Under the pieces are notes generated by a model, which worked only from the letters and a program-made list of their open reading frames with translations, was not told the DNA's origin and did not search any database. A DNA stretch of 64,000 nucleotides, taken from NCBI RefSeq assembly GCF_000721105.1, contig NZ_JOEV01000017.1, positions 1-64,000 of the forward strand, in the 5' to 3' direction. Shown one piece after another: positions 35,181 through 43,436 of the stretch. The stretch is from Streptomyces cellulosae (GTDB lineage Bacteria > Actinomycetota > Actinomycetes > Streptomycetales > Streptomycetaceae). The translations under genes and the position numbers were made by a program. Positions within the stretch are counted from its first letter, which is position 1, and every line of letters starts with the position of its first letter.

Positions 35181-36767
35181 ATGACTACAGCCGTCCCTGA
35201 CTCCCGCGTACCGGAGGCGGTGCACCGTCGCCGCTGGGCGATCCTCGGTGTGCTGATGCTGAGCCTGTTGATCGTGGTGCTCGACAACTCGATCCTGAAC
35301 GTCGCCATCAAGACGATCTCGACCCCCGCCCCCACCGGCCTGGGCGCCACCCAGAGCGAGCTGGAGTGGGCGATCAACGCCTACACCCTCGTCTTCGCGG
35401 GCCTGCTGTTCACCGCGGGCCTCCTCGGTGACCGGCTGGGTCGCAAGAAGGTCCTGCTCGGCGGTCTCGCCGCGTTCGGCATCGGCTCCGCCCTCGCCGC
35501 CTTCTCCGGCTCGCCGACCGAGCTGATCGTCTTCCGCGCGGTGATGGGCCTCGGTGCGGCCTTCGTCATGCCCGCGACCCTCGCGGTCCTGATGAACGTC
35601 TTCGAGCGGGAGGAGCAGCCCAAGGCCATCGGCATCTGGGCCGGCGGCGTCGGCCTCGCCATCGCCATCGGCCCGATCACCGGAGGCGTACTGCTCGCCC
35701 ACTTCTGGTGGGGCTCGGTCTTCCTCATCAACGTGCCGATCGTCATCCTCGCGCTCGGGCTGATGCTCTGGCTGGTGCCCGACTCCCGCGACCCCCGGCC
35801 CGGCCGGATCGACCCCATCGGCGTCGTCCTGTCCGTCATCGGTCTCGTACTGCTGGTCTACGGCATCATCAAGGGCGGTCAGCTCGCCGACTTCACCGAC
35901 CCGCAGGTCCTCGCGACCATCGGCGCCGGTCTCGCCGTACTCGTCGGCTTCGTGGTGTTCGAGAAGCGCAGCGACCACCCGTCCATCGACGTCACCTACT
36001 TCAAGAACAAGGTGTTCTCGGCCGCGATCGCCGCCATAGCGCTGGTCTTCTTCGCGCTGATGGGCGTGACCTTCTTCTCGGTCTTCTACACCCAGAGCGT
36101 GCGCGGCTACTCCCCGCTGCAGACCGGCCTGCTGATGCTGCCGCTGGCCGCCGCTCAGATGATCTTCGCGCCGCGCGCCCGGCTGCTGGTCGACCGTTTC
36201 GGGAACCGGGCCACCACCACGGCCGGTATGGGGATCATCGCCGCGATGCTGGCCGCTTTCGCCACCCTGGACGCGGACACCCCGATCTGGATCCTCGAGG
36301 TCATCTTCTTCCTCATGGGCACCGGCATGGCGCACATCATGACGCCGACCAGCGTCGTCATCATGCAGGCCCTGCCCCGCGAGAAGGCCGGCTCCGCCTC
36401 CGCGCTCAGCAACACCTTCCGCCAGGTCGGCGGCGCCCTCGGCATCGCCGTCCTCGGCTCGGTCCTGTCGACGGCCTACCGCAACTCCATCGAGGACAAG
36501 CTCGGCGTGCTCCCCGCGAACCTGCGGCACACCGCGGGCGAGTCCATCGAGGCGACCCTCGGCGTCGCCGGCCGGCTCGGCCCGCAGGGCAAGGCCCTCG
36601 TCGGCCCGGCCAACGACGCGTTCCTGCACGCGATGCACCTCACCGCGCTGTGGGGAGCCGGCGTCGCGGTGATCGGCGCGGTCGTGGTCGCCCTGTACCT
36701 GCCGGGGAAGACGGCGAGCCCCCAGTCGGGCAAGGACGAACAGGAGTTGGTGAAGGCGGGCGAGTAA
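35181..36767 (+). CDS. MFS multidrug exporter, DHA2/EmrB-QacA family (14 helices)
   Basis: A 528-aa drug:H+ antiporter. Signature [10 protein letters not shown] in helix 1, [14 protein letters not shown] motif A and a helix-5 antiporter motif region ([20 protein letters not shown], here [18 protein letters not shown]) are present. TAGTCT ends 7 nt before ATG 35181 with no Shine-Dalgarno, so a leaderless mRNA. It is controlled by the adjacent TetR through the 21-bp operator. Its last codons lie inside a tandem repeat. Confidence 0.93.
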   Translation: MTTAVPDSRVPEAVHRRRWAILGVLMLSLLIVVLDNSILNVAIKTISTPAPTGLGATQSELEWAINAYTLVFAGLLFTAGLLGDRLGRKKVLLGGLAAFGIGSALAAFSGSPTELIVFRAVMGLGAAFVMPATLAVLMNVFEREEQPKAIGIWAGGVGLAIAIGPITGGVLLAHFWWGSVFLINVPIVILALGLMLWLVPDSRDPRPGRIDPIGVVLSVIGLVLLVYGIIKGGQLADFTDPQVLATIGAGLAVLVGFVVFEKRSDHPSIDVTYFKNKVFSAAIAAIALVFFALMGVTFFSVFYTQSVRGYSPLQTGLLMLPLAAAQMIFAPRARLLVDRFGNRATTTAGMGIIAAMLAAFATLDADTPIWILEVIFFLMGTGMAHIMTPTSVVIMQALPREKAGSASALSNTFRQVGGALGIAVLGSVLSTAYRNSIEDKLGVLPANLRHTAGESIEATLGVAGRLGPQGKALVGPANDAFLHAMHLTALWGAGVAVIGAVVVALYLPGKTASPQSGKDEQELVKAGE

Positions 36768-36824
36768 GGCAGTTGATGAAGGCGGGGCGGGTAGGGCAGT
36801 CGGTGAAGGCGGGGGAGTAGGGCA
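36746..36824. repeat. 26-27 nt tandem repeat over the exporter stop codon
   Basis: Three copies of a unit like GTTGGTGAAGGCGGGCGAGTAAGGCA at about 36746, 36772 and 36799. The first encodes the exporter C-terminus (VKAGE-stop); the later two repeat the terminal codons in non-coding DNA. The middle copy has one extra base. It looks like a duplication of the gene's own 3' end. Confidence 0.8.
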
Positions 36825-36866
36825 GCCGGGGGGTGGAAGTCTCGTGAGGTGAAGGGACGGAGCAAC

Positions 36867-37511
36867 GTGAGCCTTGCAGAAAGCCGGCCTGTCCGAGGCG
36901 GCTCCGCCAAGGGGCGGCCCCGCAGCGAGGCGGTGGAGCGCGCCATCGTCGAGGCGGTGGTGAAGCTCCTGGAGGAGGGCGTGCCGCTCTCCGAGCTGTC
37001 CATCGAGCGCATCGCCCGTACCGCCGGCGTCGGCAAGGCCACCATCTACCGCCGCTGGCGTGGCAAGGAGGAGCTGTTCGTCGACGTCGTACGCGCCGCC
37101 GAACCGCCCGATGCCGACCTGCCCGGCACCTCGATGCGCGACGACCTCGTGGCCCTCATGGAACAGCTGCGCCGGCGCGGCCTGATGACCCGCTCCTCCG
37201 TGCTCCTGCACGACGTCTACGCCCAGATGAAGAGCAGCCCGAAGATCTGGGCCGCGTACCACGCGACGGTCGTCGAGCCGCGCCGCCGGCTCCAGGTCGA
37301 GATCCTGCGCCGCGGCCAGCGGAACGGCGAACTGCGCGCCGACGTCGACGTCGAACTGATGAATGACCTGTTGGTCGGCCCCATGCTGCTGCGCACCGTG
37401 ATGCGTCCGGACGCCGACCTCCCGGAAGGCCTGTCGGAGCTGCTCGTCGACACCGTCCTCGACGGGCTGCGGCCCGTCAGCTCACCGAGCGTCAGTTCGC
37501 CCTCGTCGTAA
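36867..37511 (+). CDS. TetR-family regulator of the adjacent exporter
   Basis: A 214-aa repressor. Helix-turn-helix at ~20-65: RPRSEAVERAIVEAVVKLLEEG, then IERIARTAGVGKATIYRRWRGKEELFVDVV. GTG 36867 is chosen over GTG 36849 because GGACGGAG ends 4 nt before it. The C-terminal domain has the TetR_C pattern of drug-pump repressors. Probably represses the DHA2 exporter at 35137-35157 and is co-transcribed with it. Confidence 0.9.
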   Translation: MSLAESRPVRGGSAKGRPRSEAVERAIVEAVVKLLEEGVPLSELSIERIARTAGVGKATIYRRWRGKEELFVDVVRAAEPPDADLPGTSMRDDLVALMEQLRRRGLMTRSSVLLHDVYAQMKSSPKIWAAYHATVVEPRRRLQVEILRRGQRNGELRADVDVELMNDLLVGPMLLRTVMRPDADLPEGLSELLVDTVLDGLRPVSSPSVSSPSS

Positions 37512-37696
37512 CCCGTTCGTGCGTGTTCCGTCACAGCAGGCGCTTTCCCCGCCCGTGCGCGGAACTGGGGCTGCGGAGTTGTACGTCATCGTGCCCGTAC
37601 GGCCGTCCGGACACGGGCGGGAAGGAGGCCGGGCATCCCCTAGGGTCTTAGGACAGGGGGACGAACGGTGTGCACGGCAGGCAGTGAGGCGACGGT

Positions 37697-38758
37697 ATGG
37701 CGCAGCAGGCGTACATGACGGAGACGGACAACGGAGGCTCGGGGCCCGAGCGCCCGGGAACCCGGATCCGGCGCCTGATGGGCCGGCTGGCGAACCGTCT
37801 GTTCGGCGGCTGGCGCGGTGACCGGCGGATCTGGCGCCGGGGTCTGGTCCTCGCCGCCCTCGCCTTCCTGGTCGCCCTGGTCATGCTGCTGCACGCGCAG
37901 ATCCCGAACGTGATCGGCAACCTCGGCAGCCTCACCGAGACCTTCCTGCCCTGGCTGGGTCTGTGCGTCCCGGTCCTGGTGCTGCTCGCGCTGGCGCGCA
38001 GGTCGGCGACCGCGCTGATCGCGGTGCTGTTCCCGGCGATCGTCTGGCTGAACCTCTTCGGCGGACTGCTCGGCGACAAGGCGGGCACCGGCGGCGATCT
38101 CACGGTGGCCACGCACAACGTCAACGCTGACAACCCGGACCCGTCCGGCACCGCCCGGGGCGTGGCCGCGTCGGGCGCGGACGTGGTGGCGCTGGAGGAG
38201 CTGACCACCTCGGCGGTCCCGGTGTACGAACAGGCGCTGGCGTCGACGTACAAGTACCACGCGGTCGAGGGCACGGTCGGGCTGTGGAGCAAGTACCCGC
38301 TGACCGGCGTCAAAGCCGTCGACATCAAGCTGGGCTGGACGCGTGCGATGCGGGCCACCGTGACCGCACCGGCCGGGCAGGTCGCGGTGTACGTCGCCCA
38401 TCTCCCGTCCGTGCGGGTGAAGATGGAGGCCGGGTTCACGGCCCGGCAGCGGGACAAGAGCGCGGACGCGCTGGGCGAGGCCATCGCCCACGAGAAGCTC
38501 ACCAGGGTCGTCCTGCTCGGCGACCTGAACGGCACCATGAACGACCGCGCGCTCAACGGCGTGACCTCCCAGATGCGCTCCACGCAGGGCGCGGCGGGCA
38601 GCGGGTTCGGGTTCAGCTGGCCGGCCTCGTTCCCGATGGCGCGCATCGACCAGATCATGGTCAAGGGGATCGAGCCGGAGAGCTCCTGGACGCTCCCGGA
38701 GACCAGCAGTGACCATCTGCCGGTGGCCGCGCGTGTGAACGTCGCCACGTCCTCCTGA
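37697..38758 (+). CDS. Membrane-anchored endonuclease/exonuclease/phosphatase (EEP) family protein
   Basis: A 353-aa protein. Three hydrophobic helices at ~50-130 precede an extracytoplasmic EEP domain: VATHNVNADNPDP (metal Asn), LEELTTSAV (metal Glu), LLGDLNGTMNDRALN (catalytic Asp/Asn), IDQIMVKG and SSDHLPVAARV (terminal Asp-His pair). All five EEP motifs are present, so an active phosphodiesterase is likely. The substrate may be an envelope phosphodiester, nucleic acid or sphingolipid. A second Met is 6 codons in. GTGAGG precedes the start loosely. Confidence 0.85.
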   Translation: MAQQAYMTETDNGGSGPERPGTRIRRLMGRLANRLFGGWRGDRRIWRRGLVLAALAFLVALVMLLHAQIPNVIGNLGSLTETFLPWLGLCVPVLVLLALARRSATALIAVLFPAIVWLNLFGGLLGDKAGTGGDLTVATHNVNADNPDPSGTARGVAASGADVVALEELTTSAVPVYEQALASTYKYHAVEGTVGLWSKYPLTGVKAVDIKLGWTRAMRATVTAPAGQVAVYVAHLPSVRVKMEAGFTARQRDKSADALGEAIAHEKLTRVVLLGDLNGTMNDRALNGVTSQMRSTQGAAGSGFGFSWPASFPMARIDQIMVKGIEPESSWTLPETSSDHLPVAARVNVATSS

Positions 38759-38857
38759 GCCGACCGGCTGGAATACCGGGGCGCGGAGTCTTTGTTCCGG
38801 AAGTGAACATACGCTGAAACGGAACTTCGCACTCCCTCGAAAGGCAATGGTCTCTTC

Positions 38858-40081
38858 ATGCCCCTGGCCCTACTCGCCCTAGCCGTGGGCGCCTTCGGCA
38901 TCGGTACGACCGAGTTCGTGATGATGGGCCTGCTGCCCGACGTCGCGGACGACCTGCACATCTCCATCCCCACCGCCGGGCATCTGGTCTCGGCGTACGC
39001 GCTGGGCGTGGTGATCGGCGCGCCGCTGCTGGCCGCCGTCACCTCGCGGATGTCCCGTCGTACGGTCCTCATCGGTCTGATGGCCCTGTTCGTGGTGGGC
39101 AACGCGCTCTCCGCGTTCGCCCCCGACTACCACTGGCTGACGGCGGCCCGCTTCCTCAGCGGCCTGCCCCACGGCGCCTTCTTCGGCGTCGGCGCGGTGG
39201 TCGCCACCACGATGGTGGCGCCGGAACGCAAGGCGCGCTCGGTGTCGCTGATGTTCCTCGGCCTGACCGTCGCCAACGTCGCGGGCGTGCCCGTCGCCAC
39301 CCTCATGGGGCAGCAGCTCGGCTGGCGCGCCACGTTCCTCGGCGTCAGCGCGATCGGCCTGGCGGCGATCGCGTCGCTGGCCCTGCTGATCCCGCACGAC
39401 CACACGCACACCTCCGCCACCGGCCTGCGCGGCGAGCTGGCGGCGCTGAAGTCCCTCCCCGTCTGGCTGGCGCTCGGTACGACCGTGGCGGGCTTCGGTG
39501 CCCTCTTCGCCGCGTACAGCTACATCACGCCGATGCTCACGGACGCCGCCGGATACGCGGACGGCAACGTGACCCTGCTCCTGGCCCTGTTCGGCGTGGG
39601 CGCCACGGCGGGCAACCTGCTGGGCGGCCGCCTCGCCGACCACTCGCTGCGCGGCACGCTGTTCGGCGGACTGATCTCGCTGGTCGCCGTACTGGCGCTG
39701 TTCCCTCTCCTCATGGCCACCCAGTGGAGCGCGGCCCTGGCGGTCGTCCTCCTCGGCTCGGCCGCCTTCATCACCGGCTCCCCGCTCCAGCTGATGGTCA
39801 TGGAGAAGGCCTCCGCGGCCCCCTCCCTCGCCTCCTCCGCCAACCAGGCCGCCTTCAACCTGGCCAACGCCGGCGGCGCCTGGATCGGCGGGCTGGCCCT
39901 CGCCGCGGGCTTCGGGGCGACGTCCCCGGCGCTCGCCGGGGCGGGGCTGGCGGTGCTCGGCGTGGCGGTGGCCGGCGTGGCGACGCTCGTGGACCGTCGC
40001 AGCGGCGTTCCGGCGGCCGGACGCGAGCGGATCGTCGTGGCGCACGTGCCGGGGGTGTCGGAGGAGATGGTGCGCTCGTAG
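38858..40081 (+). CDS. MFS transporter, AraJ/PbuE-like DHA1 family
   Basis: A 407-aa 12-helix transporter. Helix 1 reads LLALAVGAFGIGTTEFVMMGLLPDVADDL, the TTEFVxxGLLP signature of AraJ/NepI-type exporters of sugars or nucleosides. RMSRRTVLIG is the motif A loop and GLPHGAFFGVGAVVA a conserved helix 4. GAAAGG is 13 nt upstream. A TTGTTC...TACGCT promoter and a GTTCCG/CGGAAC inverted repeat lie in the 99-bp upstream gap. Confidence 0.9.
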   Translation: MPLALLALAVGAFGIGTTEFVMMGLLPDVADDLHISIPTAGHLVSAYALGVVIGAPLLAAVTSRMSRRTVLIGLMALFVVGNALSAFAPDYHWLTAARFLSGLPHGAFFGVGAVVATTMVAPERKARSVSLMFLGLTVANVAGVPVATLMGQQLGWRATFLGVSAIGLAAIASLALLIPHDHTHTSATGLRGELAALKSLPVWLALGTTVAGFGALFAAYSYITPMLTDAAGYADGNVTLLLALFGVGATAGNLLGGRLADHSLRGTLFGGLISLVAVLALFPLLMATQWSAALAVVLLGSAAFITGSPLQLMVMEKASAAPSLASSANQAAFNLANAGGAWIGGLALAAGFGATSPALAGAGLAVLGVAVAGVATLVDRRSGVPAAGRERIVVAHVPGVSEEMVRS

Positions 40082-40214
40082 TGGTGCGCTCGCAGGGAGG
40101 CCGTGTCCGGTGAGCCCCTCGGAGGGCCGGTACGGGTCGCCCCTGCGTTCCGCAGGGCCCGGAGACGGCCCGGAGGCACCGCACCTCTGCCGCACACCCG
40201 GCAGCGAGACACCA

Positions 40215-40245
40215 CGGGGCCGACGGTCACAGACCGTCGGCCCCG
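40215..40245. terminator. Bidirectional terminator between convergent MFS and glnA2 genes
   Basis: A perfect 14-bp stem (CGGGGCCGACGGTC 40215-40228 with GACCGTCGGCCCCG 40232-40245) with a 3-nt loop. It lies 38 nt from the glnA2 stop and 134 nt after the MFS stop. Very stable; suited to end both transcripts. Confidence 0.8.
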
Positions 40246-40282
40246 GTAGTCCATCGAGCGGCGAATCCGCTCTGACCTGCGC

Positions 40283-41644
40283 TTACAGCACCGGCAGGTT
40301 CTTCCGCAGCTCGAACGCGGTGACCTCCGAGCGGTACTCCTCCCACTCCTGGCGCTTGTTGCGCAGGAAGAAGTCGAAGACGTGCTCGCCGAGGGTCTCG
40401 GCGACGAGGTCGCTGCGCTCCATGAGGGTCAGGGCCTCGCCCAGGTTCTGCGGGAGCGGCTCGATGCCCATCGCGCGGCGTTCGGCGTCGGAGAGCGCCC
40501 AGACGTCGTCCTCGGCGCCCGGCGGGAGCTCGTAGCCCTCCTCGATGCCCTTGAGGCCGGCGGCCAGCAGGAGGGCGTACGCCAGGTAGGGGTTCGCGCC
40601 CGAGTCCAGCGAGCGGACCTCCACGCGCGCGGAACCGGTCTTGCCGGGCTTGTACATCGGCACGCGGACCAGGGCGGAGCGGTTGTTGTGGCCCCAGCAG
40701 ATGTACGAGGGGGCCTCGCCGCCGGCGCCCGCGGTGCGCTCGGAGCCGCCCCAGATGCGCTTGTACGAGTTCACCCACTGGTTGGTCACCGCGGAGATCT
40801 CCGCCGCGTGCTTCAGCAGGCCCGCGATGAAGGAGCGGCCGACCTTGGAGAGCTGGTACTCCGAGCCGGACTCGTAGAACGCGTTCCGGTCGCCCTCGAA
40901 GAGCGAGAGGTGCGTGTGCATGCCGGAGCCGGGGTGCTCGGAGAACGGCTTGGGCATGAAGGTCGCGTGGACGCCCTGCTCCAGCGCCACCTGCTTCATG
41001 ACCAGGCGGAACGTCATGATGTTGTCGGCCGTGGACAGCGCGTCGGCGTAGCGGAGGTCGATCTCCTGCTGGCCGGGGGCGCCCTCGTGGTGGGAGAACT
41101 CGACCGAGATGCCCATCGACTCCAGCATGGTGATCGCCTGGCGGCGGAAGTCCATGCCGATGTTCTGCGGGGTGTGGTCGAAGTAGCCGGAGTTGTCGGC
41201 CGGGGTGGGCCGGGAGCCGTCGGACGGCTTGTCCTTCAGCAGGAAGAACTCGATCTCCGGGTGGGTGTAGAAGGTGAAGCCCAGGTCGGAGGTGCGGGCC
41301 AGGGCCCGCTTGAGCACATAGCGCGGGTCCGCGAAGGACGGGGAGCCGTCCGGCATGAGGATGTCGCAGAACATCCGGGCCGTGCCGGGGGCCTCCGCGC
41401 GCCAGGGAAGGACCTGGAAGGTCGAGGGATCCGGCTTGGCGATCATGTCGGACTCGTAGACCCGGGCGAAGCCCTCGATCGCGGATCCGTCGAAACCGAT
41501 GCCCTCATCGAATGCCTGTTCGAGTTCGGCCGGGGCCACGGCGACGGACTTGAGGAAGCCCAGCACGTCCGTGAACCACAGGCGTACGAACCGGATGTCA
41601 CGCTCCTCCAACGTCCGGAGCACGAACTCCTGCTGCTTGTCCAT
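40283..41644 (-). CDS. glnA2: Glutamine synthetase-like gamma-glutamylpolyamine synthetase (GlnA2 type)
   Basis: A 453-aa GS type I fold protein. GS landmarks: FTDVLGFLKS, EGIGFDGSAIEGFARVYESDM, HPEIEFFL, FSHHEGAPGQQEIDLRYADA (metal Glu), PGSGMHTHLSLFEG, and NNRSALVRVPMY (phosphate site). The adenylylation Tyr loop (NLYDLP in true GSI) is replaced by DDVWALSDAE, so GlnE cannot modify it there. From memory the sequence matches S. coelicolor GlnA2, shown to glutamylate polyamines. ATG 41644 has GGGGAAG upstream; an in-frame ATG at 41659 is less good. Single gene, divergent from the DUF3105 gene. Confidence 0.88.
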   Translation of the reverse strand: MDKQQEFVLRTLEERDIRFVRLWFTDVLGFLKSVAVAPAELEQAFDEGIGFDGSAIEGFARVYESDMIAKPDPSTFQVLPWRAEAPGTARMFCDILMPDGSPSFADPRYVLKRALARTSDLGFTFYTHPEIEFFLLKDKPSDGSRPTPADNSGYFDHTPQNIGMDFRRQAITMLESMGISVEFSHHEGAPGQQEIDLRYADALSTADNIMTFRLVMKQVALEQGVHATFMPKPFSEHPGSGMHTHLSLFEGDRNAFYESGSEYQLSKVGRSFIAGLLKHAAEISAVTNQWVNSYKRIWGGSERTAGAGGEAPSYICWGHNNRSALVRVPMYKPGKTGSARVEVRSLDSGANPYLAYALLLAAGLKGIEEGYELPPGAEDDVWALSDAERRAMGIEPLPQNLGEALTLMERSDLVAETLGEHVFDFFLRNKRQEWEEYRSEVTAFELRKNLPVL

Positions 41645-41959
41645 CTTGCGCTTCCCCATCCTTGCTGGTCAGGCCGCCTGTCTCCGGTCCCGCGGGAGGC
41701 GGTCGGGCACCCGAGCATCCCACCACAACAGCATTTCATGCGCGTTGCGCACCATGATCGTGCGGGCGACCTCGGTGTGAACGCCTCACGTCCGGCGGGT
41801 GTACTGCTCTGCTGCCCATCTTGCCTGCTCGCACCCACATCCGTAATGCCGGGACTGCACCGACCGCTCTTCGGCCATTCCTGGCACCTGTCTACGAGAC
41901 CCCTTTCTCTCCCTATTACGATCAGCTCAGCCGACCGGCCTCTTTCAGAAGGACACCTC
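41645..41959. other. Divergent promoter region between glnA2 and DUF3105 genes
   Basis: A 315-bp gap. The right side has TATTACGAT about 35 nt before the DUF3105 start as a candidate -10, and AGAAGGA as its ribosome site. The left side has two CATNN-type short inverted pieces (CATGCGCGTTGCGCACCATG) that could bind a nitrogen regulator. No open frame here has convincing coding character. Confidence 0.45.
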
Positions 41960-42625
41960 ATGGGCTCCGCCAAGAACAGCAGCAACGCGTCGCGCAAGGC
42001 CCGCATAGAGGAGATGCGGCGTGCCGAGCAGGCCCGGGAGCGGCGAAACCGGATCCTGACCGTCGCCGCGAGCGTGGTGGTCGTCGCGGGTCTCGTCGTG
42101 GGTGCCGTCGTCCTCGTGCAGTCGCAGTCCGACGACGACAGCGGCACGGCTGCCGACGGCAAGAGCGCGGGCCACTTCGTCACGGGCTCGGACGGTGTGA
42201 AGACCTGGAAGGGGACGCTGGGCCGCACCCACGTCACCAAGACCGTGAAGTACCCGACGGAGCCCCCGGTCGGCGGTGATCACAACCAGGTCTGGATGAA
42301 CTGCAACGGTGACGTCTACACCAAGGAGCTCAACAACATGAACGCCGTGCACTCGCTGGAGCACGGCGCGGTGTGGGTGACGTACACCGGCAAGGCCAAG
42401 AAGGCGGACGTGGACGCGCTGGCGGCGAAGGTGAAGCAGACGCCGTACACGCTGATGAGCCCGGACGACAAGCAGAAGGACCCGATCATGCTGACCGCCT
42501 GGGGGGTCCAGCGCACGGTGACGAGCGCGAGCGACCCGAACGTCGGGAAGTTCTTCGAGAAGTTCGTGCAGGGCAAGCAGACGCCCGAACCGGGCGCCGC
42601 GTGCACGGGCGGGCTGGCGCAGTGA
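41960..42625 (+). CDS. DUF3105 single-pass membrane protein
   Basis: A 221-aa protein: a basic cytosolic N-terminus rich in KARIEEMRRAEQARERRNR, one helix (ILTVAASVVVVAGLVVGAVVLV, ~33-54), then an extracytoplasmic domain with the DUF3105 signature PPVGGDHNQVWMNCNGDVY and NAVHSLEHGAVWVTY. The conserved His (GGDH, HSLEH) and Cys suggest a metal site. Function unknown in the literature I know. The stop overlaps the DUF305 start as GTGA. Confidence 0.88.
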   Translation: MGSAKNSSNASRKARIEEMRRAEQARERRNRILTVAASVVVVAGLVVGAVVLVQSQSDDDSGTAADGKSAGHFVTGSDGVKTWKGTLGRTHVTKTVKYPTEPPVGGDHNQVWMNCNGDVYTKELNNMNAVHSLEHGAVWVTYTGKAKKADVDALAAKVKQTPYTLMSPDDKQKDPIMLTAWGVQRTVTSASDPNVGKFFEKFVQGKQTPEPGAACTGGLAQ

Positions 42626-43239
42626 GGGCCGCCTCAGTGGCCGTCGCCGTGGCCGGGGTGCTGGTCGCGGCCGGTGCCATCAGTTACGCCGTCGCCGAGG
42701 ACTCGGGCTCGGACGCCACCCCCACCGCCGGCTCCGCGGACGCCGGGTTCGCGCGGGACATGTCGGTGCACCACCAGCAGGCCGTCGAGATGTCGTACAT
42801 CGTGCGCGACCGCACGAAGGACGAGGACGTGCGGCGCCTCGCGTACGACATCGCGCAGACGCAGGCCAACCAGCGGGGCATGCTGCTGGGCTGGCTCGAC
42901 CTGTGGGAGCTGCCGAAGGTGTCCGCGGACCCGCCGATGAGCTGGATGGGCATGGGGGACATGCCCGCCGGCAAGGACGGGGCGCTGATGCCCGGCATGG
43001 CGACCAACAGCGATCTGAAGAAGCTGGGCACGCTGAGCGGCAAGCAGGCCGAGATCTTCTACCTCCAGCTGATGACGGATCATCACAAGGGCGGCATCCA
43101 CATGGCCGAGGGCTGCGTGGACAAGTGCACGGTCGGCGTGGAGAAGCGGCTCGCGCAGGGCATGGTGAACGGTCAGCAGTCGGAGATCGACCTGATGGCG
43201 GGGATGTTGAAGGAACGGGGCGCGAAACCGCGGTCATAG
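42622..43239 (+). CDS. DUF305 exported protein, His/Met-rich
   Basis: A 205-aa protein from GTG 42622, overlapping the previous stop by 4 nt. An uncleaved anchor or signal lies at 1-24. DUF305 motifs: FARDMSVHHQQAVEMS and LMTDHHKGGIHMAEGC, a ferritin-like pair of helices. Between them is a Met-rich loop (PMSWMGMGDMPAGKDGALMPGM) and two Cys (GCVDKC). Such spacing of His and Met suits Cu(I)/Cu(II) binding in the cell envelope, which I infer. Coupled expression with DUF3105 implies a shared job. Confidence 0.88.
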   Translation: MRAASVAVAVAGVLVAAGAISYAVAEDSGSDATPTAGSADAGFARDMSVHHQQAVEMSYIVRDRTKDEDVRRLAYDIAQTQANQRGMLLGWLDLWELPKVSADPPMSWMGMGDMPAGKDGALMPGMATNSDLKKLGTLSGKQAEIFYLQLMTDHHKGGIHMAEGCVDKCTVGVEKRLAQGMVNGQQSEIDLMAGMLKERGAKPRS

Positions 43240-43345
43240 CAGGTGAGTCGCCCGAGTTCATAGAGGGAAAACCCTCGGCCGTCGTATCGTCTTCGTGCCG
43301 GGTTAACCCTCAAATGGCCGTGACATTAGGTTAATTGGGCTCCTC

Positions 43346-43376
43346 TTGACATCCGCATTCCCCTGGCGTGAACCGT
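43346..43376 (+). promoter_or_regulatory. Promoter candidate of the S53 peptidase gene
   Basis: TTGACA at 43346-43351, then TGAACC/AACCGT at about 43369-43376 (16-19 bp spacer). Position is right for the ATG at 43437. Upstream GGTTAACCC and TTAGGTTAAT (43300-43335) are AT-rich for this genome and may bind a regulator. Confidence 0.4.
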
Positions 43377-43436
43377 TCATCGCGAGAGTGGCCACCGTCG
43401 AGTGATCCACTCGCGACGAACCGCACAGGGGGTTCT

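Noticed and set aside
41700..41960. Coding frames in the glnA2-DUF3105 gap
   Set aside because: Short frames have no ribosome site and no codon bias; treated as a divergent promoter region.
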